Positions 11,931 to 23,644 of a DNA stretch of 64,000 bases are shown here, piece after piece (position 1 is the stretch's first letter; every line of letters begins with the position of its first letter). A program made the translations under genes and the position numbers. Origin of the DNA: Erythrophleum ivorense (taxonomy: Eukaryota; Streptophyta; Magnoliopsida; Fabales; Fabaceae). The DNA lies in contig JAIUCV010000009.1 in assembly GCA_026724425.1 (NCBI GenBank), forward strand, positions 17,929,294-17,993,293, written 5' to 3'. The notes beneath the pieces were generated by a model. It searched no databases, was not told where the DNA came from, and saw only the letters and a list, made by a program, of their open reading frames with translations.

Positions 11931-12308
11931 ATGGATCCTTATTATTCTAATCAAGGCGTCTATGATTCTTGTGCAAATGATAGGATTGCCTGAAAGTTGG
12001 AGGAAGCCATATCAATGCTTCATGGCATCCATGACCAACGCAGCCAAGCACAACAATACCAATAAGTTTAACCACCATGCTACCAACCATACTACCATCC
12101 ATATGAAGTTCACCCTAATTACCACCATCATTATGAGCCATACCACAACTTCCATGTACAAGAACCAAAATATCATCCCTACAACTATCATGAGGAATAT
12201 ATTCAACAAGTTTGGAGACTTTTGATTGGGAATCCAATTTTATCAAAGGAAATATTCCCCCAGAGATTGGAACACTTTACACTTGAAGATCTTGCAATTG
12301 GAAAATAA
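11931..12308 (+). pseudogene. Broken His/Tyr-rich retroelement leader protein
   Basis: From ATG 11931 to TAA 12306-12308 the frame has 125 codons with three internal stops (codons 21, 49 and 51). It reads MDPYYSNQGVYDSC, then KLEEAISMLHGIHDQ, then a part rich in His, Tyr and Pro (for example HPNYHHHYEPYHNFH), then LEHFTLEDLAIGK. Reading through the stops gives a continuous polypeptide, so this is one decayed frame. It follows a gypsy-type primer-binding site by about 500 bp, where gag would start. I do not recognise a capsid or zinc-knuckle motif; the His/Tyr-rich composition recalls first-frame proteins of non-autonomous plant elements, but the role is unknown. Confidence 0.55.
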
Positions 12309-12740
12309 TAGGCTTTCCAGAATCATACCTCAAACAATTTCTAACATATCATCACTTGAATTATAGAGTCTCTCTTTTAACTCTTTATCAAGTATGTCTT
12401 ATTAAATGATTTGTAGAATCTATATTATTTATTTAGTTTTACGTATATGTCTATCTAGCTTGTGCATAAAAATAATTTTAATTAGTAATTATCAACAACA
12501 TTATCATTAAGTGAGCAATTATCTTTCATAAGATTTACAAACTGGTTAAAATTATATTATGACATATTTTAATGCTTAACATTTATATAGCAACATATAG
12601 CTCAAACTGATCAGTATATCCTGACACAATAATTGTTAATATGTTTTTAACAAATCATAAAATTGTTGGGCTTTGACGATTCCACAATATTACTAATATT
12701 ATCATCATAATCTACTTTATTAAAGCTATCGACATCTATT
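12309..12740. other. AT-rich sequence without visible features
   Basis: No reading frame, RNA gene or repeat unit is recognisable. It separates the decayed leader frame from the truncated left end of the B1 repeat, whose similarity to the other B copies begins near 12740. Confidence 0.4.
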
Positions 12741-13271
12741 CACATTAAATGGAACTAATCATGCTCTTGGAACCAATTCTAATGTCACACATACATTAGA
12801 AAAGTTAGATGGCTCATATGGTTCAATTATGGTTCTATAAGGCATCTAATAAAGTAACCTTGGGAAAACATAATCTTGGCTCCATTCTCTCCCATAATTT
12901 TTGACTCTTGACTCTATTTAGACTCCTTGGAACTATCACACATTCATTTCAAGGAGCCTAGCTATGTATTGCTTCATTATGCTACAATATGGAACTGATA
13001 TCTCCATCTCATTATCCATGACTTTTAAAGTCTTTTCAAGGCTTCCCCTCATACTCTCCCATCATATATGACACAAAACTAAGCGTGGAAGGAATTAAAA
13101 CACTCCCTAGGTATTAGTTCTGCCTTAGGCTGAGACTATGCTTCTTTAAGGGGCCAAGGAGTTTTCTTTGTTTTCCATTATAGGGGATGCATGTGGAAGG
13201 CTCTTTAGAGGTCTTAGGAGTTCATACAAATACTTATATAGGCTAGGAAATTCTTGAATTAATACATATTT

Positions 13272-16107
13272 TGTAACAACCAGAAAAAAAAAAAGAAGAA
13301 GAAGAAAAAGAAAAAAAGAAGAAGAGAAAAGCTGAAAATTTTTGAAGGGCTAAAAATTTTCTAAGTCTGCTAGCTACAGCCTAGTTATAGCAAATGTATC
13401 TGTTCGCTATAGCGAAAAATGGTCTAGCTATAGCGAGAGTACCTTCTCACTATAGCAAAAATATTTCTAGCTATAGTGAGTGCGGGCACCCCATACAAAA
13501 ACCAGGGCGTTGCTCGCCGTAGCGCACGCTATAGCGAAGGCAGGGGTCTGGGACTAACACGAGCTCGCCGTAGCGAAGGTTATGGCTCGCTATAGCGAGG
13601 GTTAGTCCGGAAAAGTATGAAAAAAGAGAATTTGACTCTTAAAAGCCTCCCAACCCCTCCTTTCTTCTTCCAACCGACTTAAGCTCCCTCTAAGGCAGAG
13701 AAAAGGGTGGAGGAGATAGAGAGAAACCTAGAGGAGGAAGAAAGAATAAGAAAAAGGTAAGATTTGCATGGCTTTTCTCTTAGAACATTATTCTTCTCCC
13801 CTTACCCTCTCTCCCTATGGTTTTGATTATTGAGATAGTTAAGTTTTGAGCTTGGTTTAGAAGAGGGAGAGTAGAAAACCCCTCTTGAAGAAGACCAAGA
13901 CTCACACATCCTTACTTCTTCCTCTTGCTTTCCTTTCTTGAGAGCTTGAGAGAGGAATGAGAGTTAGTAAAATTTTAGAGAGAGAAACCCTAATTTCTCT
14001 TCATGAATAAAGTGTTAAGAGAATAATTCCATGCTTCTTGTGTGGTTAGGCTCAAGAGAAGCACTCCCATCTAGAGGTGATTGTGAAACCAACAAGGGAG
14101 GAGACAAATTGAAAGGGAAAGTTTGTGAATAGCCAATAAGGTAGCTCTCTCCACTTTCTCTCATGCATAGATGTGTGCTTATGTTGTCTTGCATGTATGT
14201 ATGTATGTTTTTAACCCATGAAAAGTATGCTAGCATGATGATGCCTTATGTATTTCAATGATATTTTATGTGATTGCTTTGCTTTGCTTTGCTTAAGTGT
14301 GGAAAGGCCAACAACCCTCTAGCCATGGTGAGGATGAGCCAAAAACTCTAAAGTTGGTTGAGACAAAGTAAAGAGTCTCCCAAAAGTGAGGTTGACTCTC
14401 AAGAGTAAGGGTTGAGTCTAAGAACCTCTTAAAGAAAGGGTGAGGCAAGTCCAAAATCCACAAGTGAATGGATGAGGCTAATCTATTTGCTTGGCAAGCT
14501 TTTGAATGTTGTTTATAGCCTACTTAAATGTTAAAAATGCTTTTCTTATGATTTCACATGCTATTATGTCCATGCATACATTGTGAGACTTGTTTGCACG
14601 CTTTATGTATGTTTGAATGAGAGATGAGCTATTGAGATTCTTTGAATCTCACTCCTCCTTTCCACCATCCAAACATGCTAGGTGGACCAAGCGAGACAAG
14701 AGATGGGAGCCACCAAGCTTGAAGTTGGGGATTTCGGTGAAGAAATTGTAAAGAGCCATTTTGTCACTATGTCGTAGTTAAGTCAAGGGACGTAATCCAA
14801 TGATGTACATGTTGTAGGCACTTAAAATTACTTGTAAATGGATGTACTTAATGTATATATATGAGAATTGAACTTATAGTGCATGATGTAGCAAGTTTTG
14901 GAATGAATGGTAAGATCTTGGCATTGTCCACATGGTTGTATATGTTGGTGTGAGAGAGTGAGTTTTGTAAATCTGGGTTGTTAGCCACTTGAGCCATGTT
15001 TGATAGCCTATATTGATGCTTTCCCATGTGTTCATAGAGCCATAGAGGTAGGAGAAGCAAAGTTGGACCCCATGAGCCCTCTTTAACAAGTGAAAATGGT
15101 CACTTTGCCTCATGATGTCCAAGTCTAACCAAATGACCTCTCCTTACCTTGAAATTTGGCATGTGACTAGATCTTGTCTATAGATTTTTGGGAAGTTAAA
15201 GATTAAGTCATTTGGAGGTCTGTAGAATTTTCTATGATTTTTCAAAGTTGGTATCAGAAATTCAGATTTTCATAAATATTGTTCATCTGGTTAGTTGTGG
15301 AATTGTGTCATCCGAGGGGAAAACGTAGTCCAATGGATACAAAATTTTATAGGCAGAAACTAGACAGTACAGTGACTTTTAGAAACTGGAATCACCTCAT
15401 TTGGAGGTCTAGAGAGGAAGATATGTAATTTTGAAGTTCCTGCCCAGTATCAGTCATCTTGCCTGACCCGAGGTACTGTTCCATCGATTTCTGGGAGTTT
15501 GGCTTGATGAACTGATCTAGAGATATTTTTCCTCTCTATTTAACATCCACATATTTCCATGGTGGTATCATTTGCATGCATTAGATTTTTTTGGAATTAG
15601 TTAGACATTTTTGAAGTTCATATCAGTAAATTGTGACAATAGCAGAGCCCATTCTGACCTCCGGATGATTTCGCTTGTCAAACGTCCTGTGTATGGGATG
15701 TTATGACTTGCACATATTTTTAACATGAAGTAGACATCCTAGGATTTCCAGAATGACCGAGATTACATGTTTTTAATTTTTTTGGATTTAGTTATGAATT
15801 TCCAAACTTTGCCCAGAAATGGGGCCAAGTATGGCCGAAAATGAATGTGCATGTCTCATATCCCTTTTTAGTTTCCATGGGTTTAAAGCATGTTTTTGGG
15901 ATTGAAATGAGTTGTAATGGTGTAATTAAATATGAGGATGCATAGAATGAGCTCACACGGTCCATGTGACACTAAAGTAAATCTTTAACCGTGATACCAT
16001 GTGATAAAGTGTATGAACCCAAGGAGGAAGACCTTACTTCATTCTTCCCATATCTCCTATGAGCACGTGAGGCATGATGGGTATGACCTAGAGATGATGG
16101 TGTTACA
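13272..16107 (+). mobile_element. Solo LTR, subfamily A copy 2 (2836 bp) nested in B1
   Basis: It starts TGTAACAACC and ends GGTGTTACA exactly as A1 does, and is bounded by TATTT at 13267-13271 and TATTT at 16108-16112, a perfect 5-bp target duplication. The whole unit aligns with A1, including the CTATAGCGA array, the seedling-like blocks 'gtagctctctcca' (about 14141) and 'gtgaggcaagtcc' (about 14440), and the last 200 bp. It has inserted in the opposite orientation to its B1 host. No reading frame of interest is present. Confidence 0.87.
13367..13615 (+). repeat. CTATAGCGA minisatellite inside solo LTR A2
   Basis: Imperfect copies of the same palindromic core seen in A1 (GCTATAGCGA, GCCGTAGCGA, GCTATAGTGAG). 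Compared with A1 there are extra units near 13525-13605 and one unit shortened near 13375, so unit number has changed since the two copies separated. Confidence 0.75.
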
Positions 16108-17627
16108 TATTTTATATTATGTTCATAAATCCCTAGCTTTTATATCTTGCAATTCATGATTATTTGTTTATTTTCTTTGCATATTCTTATTTCTCACACT
16201 CTAATTCTTAAAATTCATCCTTGGTTTGGTTCAAAACTCAATCCCTCTTAGCTGTCCATATGGGGCTGAAATATACAAGAAAAAGGACAAGGAAGAGTAA
16301 GCATAGAAGTAGCAAAACTACCTTAGTTTCTTAGCTTCCCTTGGATGCTTCTTCTCTTGCTTGGACTCCTTTCCTTAAACTCAAACTTCTCCCCTTTGGT
16401 CTGACCTCAAAATAGTACCAAAAGCTTCAATAAAACTATAGAAAGAAGGAGGAGAAAGAGGAGAGCAAGTTTACTAAAGAGAAGACCAAGAAAATTCATG
16501 AATTTCCATACCTTTCACTTAGTTTTTCTTCCCTTTTTTCCTCTTCTCTTGTGAGCCTTTCCCTCTAGGTTTCCCTCTCTATTTTTGGAAGAAGTAAAGT
16601 TGGTTTAGGGAGGGGAAGAGTGAGGCATCCCAATATAACAAGAAGAATTAAAGATTTGTTCATTAAAAATTTTCGTTACATCCTATTTTTTGGATTTTTC
16701 ATTTTTGGTTCATTTTAACTCCCTTTTAAGAATCGTCTTTTCCATCATAAAATTCAGGTTCTCTAACTTATAAAATGCATTTGGAATCACTCAATTTAGA
16801 GTTAAAATCTTCCTAAACGAAAGGGTCAAAGTTTAGGTCAACTATCATTAGAAAACATACGCCGGAGGGGTTTAACTATCCCGAGTCTTCCAATATTTTT
16901 TAAGGCCTCTGAGAACCCCAAAGAGCTCAAATTCTCCATTTAAAAAGTCCTTTTGTGAGTATTCTAAAAATTACTTGAAATTACGAAAATGTCATTACAT
17001 TATGCAACCATTTCATTAAATTTCGTCCAGTTATTTTGGCTTTTGTTTCAGTCCACCTCTGACCTCCTATTTTCATTACTTAAGGTCTAGATCATTATTC
17101 TAATTTTTTTGGGCCTTAACCAATTCATTTCAAAGGGCTTACTTTTAAAACGTATTTGTTTCTGTTGTTTTTATGAAAATTGGGCATTACATGTACCATA
17201 TTGGGTTCTAATGAGATTCAAGAAAGATAATGAAACTTAAAATGAGTTATATGGGATTAATTTTCCTTGTAATTGTTATATGTAGGTCAAGTTAACCCAA
17301 ACTCACTCCCTTATGGGTGCCAAGTCAAGGAAAGTAAAGAAAAAGAAAGCCAATAAGTGGGATTATGGTACATCCAAGTTCCTAGAATCACAAGGTGGCT
17401 TTATCTTCCTTTCTTGCATACATTTGAGTGCTTGAATGAGTTGAAATGCTTGTGTATATTGTTGCTTGATGTTTTCATGAGAAATGATTCATTATATTTT
17501 CCATATGAACTATATGAATGCTATATGTATATGAAAGGCAATGAGATGGCTCTTAACTCCCCTAAGGCATGGAATTGAGTACAGTAGCTTTTCCTCAGCC
17601 TCTGGGTTGAGAAGAGTTGAGCCTAGT

Positions 17628-20600
17628 TGTCACACCATACATAGCTAGCAATAATTTTACATCACAATTGGTTAAAAGGATTTATTTTCATAATTTAAGC
17701 ATTTTTTGCAACAGATTTTACTATCATTAAAAGCCTAATTAACTCATCATTAGCTAAATGGGCCATATGAGCTTACCATATTTATTCTATCCATAATACA
17801 TGTGTTCAATTAGAAACATCCCAATTTAAAGCTCAAAACTCAAGTCCAAACCATGCAACATGAAATGGCATCTCATTTGGCAATTTCCAAGAATTCCATA
17901 ATTTGATATGAATTTTAAAAATCATGATTAATTCTAGAAAAATATAAATCATGAAAATTATATCATTTATGAAAGCTACAGATGTCCTCTAATTATCATA
18001 AAAAGTTCAAATTAAAACAACTAGGTTTGTTCCATGCAAATTGATGGAATAGTGCATTAGGTCACTAATACATCCTACAGCAAAACCTAAATTTCAAAAA
18101 GTTATATATCCCTCTACACAGATCCAAATGGGTTTCTCTTGGTGGATATAGAAAGGTTATGATGTCTAGTTTATACTTGTAAAATTTTATAAGCATTGGT
18201 CTTCAATTGTCCCATGAATGACATAAAAATGCAAACTGACCATATAAACAATGACTAGGACAATTCTGCATAATTTGGCCAACTTTGAAAATTCATAATA
18301 AATTCTCTAGAGCTCCAAATTAGGTGCTCTTTAGCTCTGTGAAAAGTTCTAGATGAGATCTATAATCATGCCAAATGTTATACACAAAATTGTCTTTTTG
18401 GTCAATTTGTGGTTTAGCTCAAGATTATGTCAATTTTGGAACTATTTTCTAATCATTCCATAACTATTTGAACACATCCAAAAACATAAACACAGCCTAT
18501 GAGAGCATTCCAAATGGTCCAAATCATCATACATCTCAAAATCACTTTCCTACATGACTTTATAAATACATGCATCAAGGCTCCATGATGTCAAATTCTT
18601 ACATACTCATTCATTTGACTTTAGAATTGATATATGCATCATATTTATATACATTTAAACATGCTCAAGGGTTTACATCATATATACATCACACAATTAC
18701 AAAATTTGACATCAAAATGACTAATTTTCTATTCTATTATCAAAGTCTTGTTCTTTAAGATGTTTAGCCTCCACTTCTTCCTCCATTTAGCTCACCTAGA
18801 CATAGTTAGACATAAGAGGAGGATAAATGAGATTCAAAGAATCCCAATAGCTCTTTTACCCCTTCAAGCATATATACATAGCATGTTTTCAAGTCAAAGA
18901 ATCCAAGCATATCATAAAAACTTCTACAAACATACATAAGCATATTTCCATATCACATAAGTTCATACAAACCAAGCATAGGCTTTAAAGGATATTGGTC
19001 TAGCCTTGCCTAATTTCCTTGGAACTTTTGGATTTGCCTTACTTACTTTAAGGGACTTTTGACTTAGCCTTACTCTTTTTTGAGATTTTTAGCTTTGTCT
19101 CACCCATTATTAGGGACTTTTGGCTCATCTTCACCCATTCTAAGGGACTTTTGGCATAAGCATACCCATTTAAGCCAGTTTGTATTCAAATTCCATTTAA
19201 GAAGCATAATGGTACCAAAATACTAAATCAAAAGCACTAAACATATCTCATAGTTCAAATATACACACAAACATCCAAAGGCAATTAAACATCTAAGAAA
19301 TGCATGCAAGAAAGGTTAGAGAGCTACCTCAAGTCAAGAAGCACATTTTTCCCCTTGAGTTTATCCTTCTCCTTCTCTTTCTCGGCCACACATACACAAC
19401 TAGAGGGATCTTAATTTGCTTGGCCTAAGCACATCAAATAAGATACAATTCAATCATTGGAACTAATTCTAGCTTTACATAATACAAGCCTACTTTATCT
19501 TATAACATCAATATAGTTCCATATAAGAGCATAAGGAAGCAACCTCTAGAATTCATGATCTTAGCTCCAATTCCTCATTCACTCTAGGTTATATGGCTCT
19601 AGTTAAACTCATTAAAGTCATCTCCAAATCAATTCAAGGAGTTTAAACTCAAGTTGTTTCTTTATGCCTTAAAATGGAGCCTAAACTTCTATCTTATATT
19701 TTATGGCTTCTAAATTCAAACTCATGGTTTCCTTGGTATTTACTAATCATATCTAGGTCATTCCTATCCTTAAAATTAATTAAAACTCTCCTTAGGTGCT
19801 TAAAGTATGCCTTGGTTAAGACATATACAAGGAAATGGACCTGTGGAGTTTTGTTAATTCTTTGGGGATTGACACTTGTGAACCTTCCTAGATGTCTTAT
19901 AATCTCTTACAAACTCATACATAAGCTAGACTATCCTTAGAAAGCTTCAAGAATGGGTAGGTGCAACAAAATCCCTAGGTAGAATAACTTGAATTCTAAG
20001 GCTTCCCTTTTAGTTCTAATTGCTTATTCCTACTTCCCATGCCTTAAAATCCTTATTCCTACCTTGCTATGACTTGAATTCTTCCCCTTTTAAATGGGCC
20101 TAGGTTTGGCCAAATTAACACCCAAGAAGAACAAGCAAGGAGATGCAAGAAAAGCCATGGTTCACACCTCGTTTTCTAGCTTTTCCAAAGTGCTTCCAAA
20201 GCTCCCAAGCTCTTCTTCAAACTTTCCCTTCTCCTTACTGAACCAACCACATAACAACCCTAATTCATTCATCAAAACCATAAGAAAATAGAGGAGAAAG
20301 AAGAGGACAAATTTAGTAAAAGAAGTAGCATGAAAAAAAATGATGATTTCCTTACTCTTTTGCTTGGCTTTTCTTCCTCCCTTGCTCTCCCTCTTGTGTG
20401 TCTCTTGGAGTTGAGCTAGGTTCTATTTCAGACCAGCAAAATGTCAGTTATGAGAAGGAACAAGGGTGGGATGTGTTTTAAGAGCAAAAAGGTGGATTGA
20501 AACACTTTTTAAAATTCCCATTTTGTCCCCTTTTCTTGCTTTATTCTTTATTCCATTTAAGCTCATTTCAACTCTTCTTTTAGAACTATCTTTTTCATCA

Positions 20601-21018
20601 TAAAATTTTGGTCATCTAATTTATAAAATGCCTTTGGTTTCACACAAATTAGATTTAAAACCTTCTCGAACAAATTGGTCAAAGTTTTGGTCAACTAATG
20701 CTCTACATTAGATACCGGAGGGGTTTACACTATTCTAATGGTTCCTATGGTTTTAGAGCCTCTAAAAACCCCAGAAAACTCACATTTTAGAACCTCCTTA
20801 GAGTTTTCTAAAATTTGCCTAAAATTACAAAAATACCACTTCTTTCTTAATTTTTCTTAACTATTTTGGCTCAATTTTTTAGACATATTAAGATTTATAT
20901 TCTCATTTTAAAGGTCTAGATTATTACCCTAATTTTATTTGGCCTTAAATATTTCTATTTAGAGGGCTCCTTTTATAATTGGTTTGTTTTAAGCATTTTA
21001 GAATAACTGAATGTTACA
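17628..21018 (-). mobile_element. Solo LTR, subfamily B copy 2 (3391 bp)
   Basis: The unit runs TGTCACACC (17628) to TGTTACA (21012-21018) with flanks CTAGT (17623-17627) and CTAGC (21019-21023), a 5-bp target duplication with one changed base. The empty site in the related copy near 63.32 kb supports both edges. On the minus strand it starts TGTAACATTC and carries the B landmarks: the 'ccttctcggcc' block (complement near 19380) and a run of short repeats at 18990-19180. The reading frames inside (for example 18570-18758 and 19674-19940) have no recognisable domains. Confidence 0.82.
18990..19180 (-). repeat. Short imperfect tandem repeats within B2
   Basis: Five or six units of roughly 30-38 bp, each built on 'ggacttttgg' followed by 'cctcaccc'-like ends. 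The same array occurs in B3 (25130-25300) and B4 (29180-29350), and in the opposite orientation in A1, A2 and the first copy (about 5060-5220, 14310-14470, 710-870), so it is an old part of the LTR. Confidence 0.65.
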
Positions 21019-22489
21019 CTAGCAAGTTTATGATAATGCCATGGATCATGTATGAATGAGTTTTTATATTTTATGATGTATTTGATTCATATGAGGTATG
21101 AGTATTATATTCTTGCACTACATGCATGGCATTATACTCATGGCATTCTTGTATGTATTGAATTGGTTGAGATTAGCTATTGAGATTCTATCAAATCTCA
21201 CTTCCATGTTGCCACTAACCATTTTAGGTTCACCAAGTCAGAGCCAAGATCATAAGAAGCAATCGATACTAAGAAATGATGTATTAAGACATTATGTTGT
21301 ATTAATTTTTGTTATATGTATATGACATTTTATATGTATCACGATGGACCTATGATGTTTATGATCATGTTACTTTATATTTTATGATGGAATCACATGT
21401 AGAAGTATGAAAATAGTTATGTATAACCATCTTAGGTAAGATATGTGCATTATGATAGAATTTGATATATGGGATGAAATGATGAATGTATGAAATCTTA
21501 GGTATTCAAGAGTCAAATCTTGGTCCAACCCTTTTGGCATGATATGGAATGATTAGAAATGCTATTTAGAATGAAATAAATGCGCTCAAAGTGGAAGGAA
21601 ACTAATTGGATCCCAAATAGTCCAAATTGGAACCAAAGTTGGTCTTAAATTTTTCATAAATAACTCTTATGTCAAAAGTGGCCTAAATGATCTAGTTTGA
21701 GCTTAAGATTTGGCATGCATTTAGATCCCTCCTATAGCACCTTTTCAATATAAGAATCACAATTTTTGGAGTTGTACATAATATTTTAGAAATTTCTAAA
21801 ATTGTGTAAAATTGTCAATTAAGTCTTAGTATTGTTCACATAGAATAGTTTTGATGTTTCATGTCTTTTAGGGGCCACTTGAAGTCCAATACTGATGTAA
21901 ATTTACAAGCATATAGTTGGCACTATAAGCTTTCTAGGGCCACTAACTTTGCATAAAAAGGAGTTGTATAGAGGAAGTTCTAAATTTTTTAAGTTAAGGG
22001 CCTGATTATGTCTAAGTACTATAATAGCCACTAATATGCAAAGTTTTTTGTGGGACAAATGAGCTCAAACACTCTTGAAATTTTCATACCTCATAGATCT
22101 CATCCCAAGCTTTCCATGGCCACTAAGATCACTTAAAATGGAGTTGTGTAGCCTAAGATATGAAATTTTGAAATTTAGGTTTGTCATATGCCTTCCTTTC
22201 TAAACCAGGTTATCGTTTCGCTGCATTTCATTAGGCAAAGGAATTTAGTCTCACCTAAAATTTTTACAATATGTATTTCACATCCTAAGCTTTCTATAGA
22301 CATTAAGTTTGCATGATTTGGACTTGTATAACTTAAATTATGAATAAAGTTAGTGTAGAGTTTTAGCCACTATGTCCATTTTGGGTTTTTGATCTTTCTA
22401 AGGGATTCCATGAGCTAAACATGATAAAATGGGTATGAGCAAAGTTGTTTGTGATGGAAATGAATAAAGGAAAATAAAGAAATGAATTT

Positions 22490-23640
22490 GGACCCTTATA
22501 GTTATATTTGACCTATAAATGTGTTAAATTCCAATGTTAAATTACATGTAAATGGATGTGAATTTAGTTCTTTAACTTTATGATGTATAGGAATGAGCTA
22601 AGGGAACTAGTCATGACAAATGCCAAAAGCAGGGATAGGCTAAACTGGGATTTGTAAAAGTGTCACCAAAGCCTTATATATGAAATTGTGCTTAGACCCA
22701 TTGTCCACCAAAATTAGAATGTTACGTCCCTAAAGTGTCCCCTGAAGCTTTATCATGGCTATTGTCATTTTCCTAAGTATGGCATCCAATGAAATTTTAG
22801 CACTTTCTAGCTTAATCTCAACCACTTTATTACTAGTGAGAGGTGTGAGGACTTGTTTGCCATCTTCGGTGAGCTCCATGAACAAGAAGGAAGAGGGTTT
22901 GTAGTGGTGCCCTAGCATGAATGGATCTCTACATTTGAAGCATTACCCTTTCTCACATCTCCGTTGTCGTTTTGAATCCCAAGAGAGCGTTGGAGTAGTT
23001 GACGTCAATAAAGATTTGGAGGTGAGAGTCCCACATTGCATCATCAAACTAGGGTCATGTAGGTCTCTAACTAAAGTGGACCTAGTCAAATGACTTTGAG
23101 GCCTAGTTGGCAAGATTTTGGGCCCAAATGTCAGAATTTTTGCTTAATATTCAATAGCTAAATTTGTTGCTTTATAAACTGTGGATGGTTTTGGATGTAG
23201 ATATTGGCCTTCAACTTTTCCTTTAGGCCATTTAGAAATATACCCAGAAGATAATGTTCCAGTCAATTGTTCACCCCAACTACACGCTTTGCAAGTTCCT
23301 ACTAGTATTTTTCAACTGATCCCATCTATTTAACACTACAGAGATATTCATTAGGATTTTGGTATTCTGTCAAGCCATAGTTTTCCTACAAAGCATTCCT
23401 AATTTTTCTCAATAGAGGATTGTACACTCAATATTAATCCAAGCAAACAAGTCCAATGCTTCACCTTCAAAGTACATGGTTGCCACATCTACCTTTAAAT
23501 CATCCAGTGTGTTTGGTAATACTAGAAATATTTTACAACCTTAAGTGTCATACCATAATATTCTAGTATCATATTTCTCCATTCAAGATGACTCACATGC
23601 ATTCTTAAGGAAATCCAATAAAAATCTCTGAAAATAATGA
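22490..23640 (-). pseudogene. Broken Ty3/gypsy gag-protease remnant
   Basis: On the minus strand the frames read, in order: gag capsid pieces (DDLKVDVATMYFEGEALD, FAWINIEC, near 23500-23420), a segment ending LSSGYISKWPKGKVEGQ (about 23270-23210), a partial CCHC zinc knuckle (CFKCRDPFMLGHHYK, about 22945-22900, last Cys changed to Tyr), and a protease start LVDNGSKHNFI (about 22715-22680) in place of the usual DSGST active site. Stops and frameshifts break every part, and RT and integrase are absent. The Asp of DxG is kept but the next residue is Asn. It abuts B3 on its gag side, so an insertion or deletion removed its start. Confidence 0.7.
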
Positions 23641-23644
23641 ATTT

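Larger units (their letters stand above)
12740..17191 (-). mobile_element. LTR-like repeat, subfamily B copy 1, interrupted by solo LTR A2
   Basis: On the minus strand it starts TGTAATGCCC at 17191 and proceeds leftward to 16108, is interrupted by the A2 solo LTR, and resumes at 13271 down to about 12740. Both halves align with B2 and B4: for example 'ggagtctagg' and 'cttctttatgcc'-type blocks near 12950 match 19630 and 29820, and the block at 16112-16260 matches 30170-30290. The far end is missing (compare 18.5-19.4 kb in B2), so the copy is truncated on the left. Removing A2 plus one TATTT restores continuity. No coding capacity is seen. Confidence 0.75.
17192..22470 (+). repeat. LTR-like repeat, subfamily C copy 2, split by B2
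   Basis: Two segments, 17192-17627 and 21019 to about 22470, are contiguous in the related copy at 62.9-64 kb, where 'gttgaacctag' runs straight into 'caagtttataataat'. Here the same junction is broken after 'gagcctagt' (17627) and resumes at 'ctagcaagtttatg' (21019). The unit shows the superfamily landmarks in plus orientation ('cttgcatacatttgagtgc', 'tcaaatctcacttcc'). The right boundary is approximate because the next recognisable feature is a minus-strand protease remnant. Confidence 0.65.

Noticed and set aside
12012..12209. Antisense hydrophobic frame that looks like a membrane protein
   Set aside because: It is the shadow of the His/Tyr-rich sense frame; antisense of His/Tyr codons gives Val, Met and Ile.
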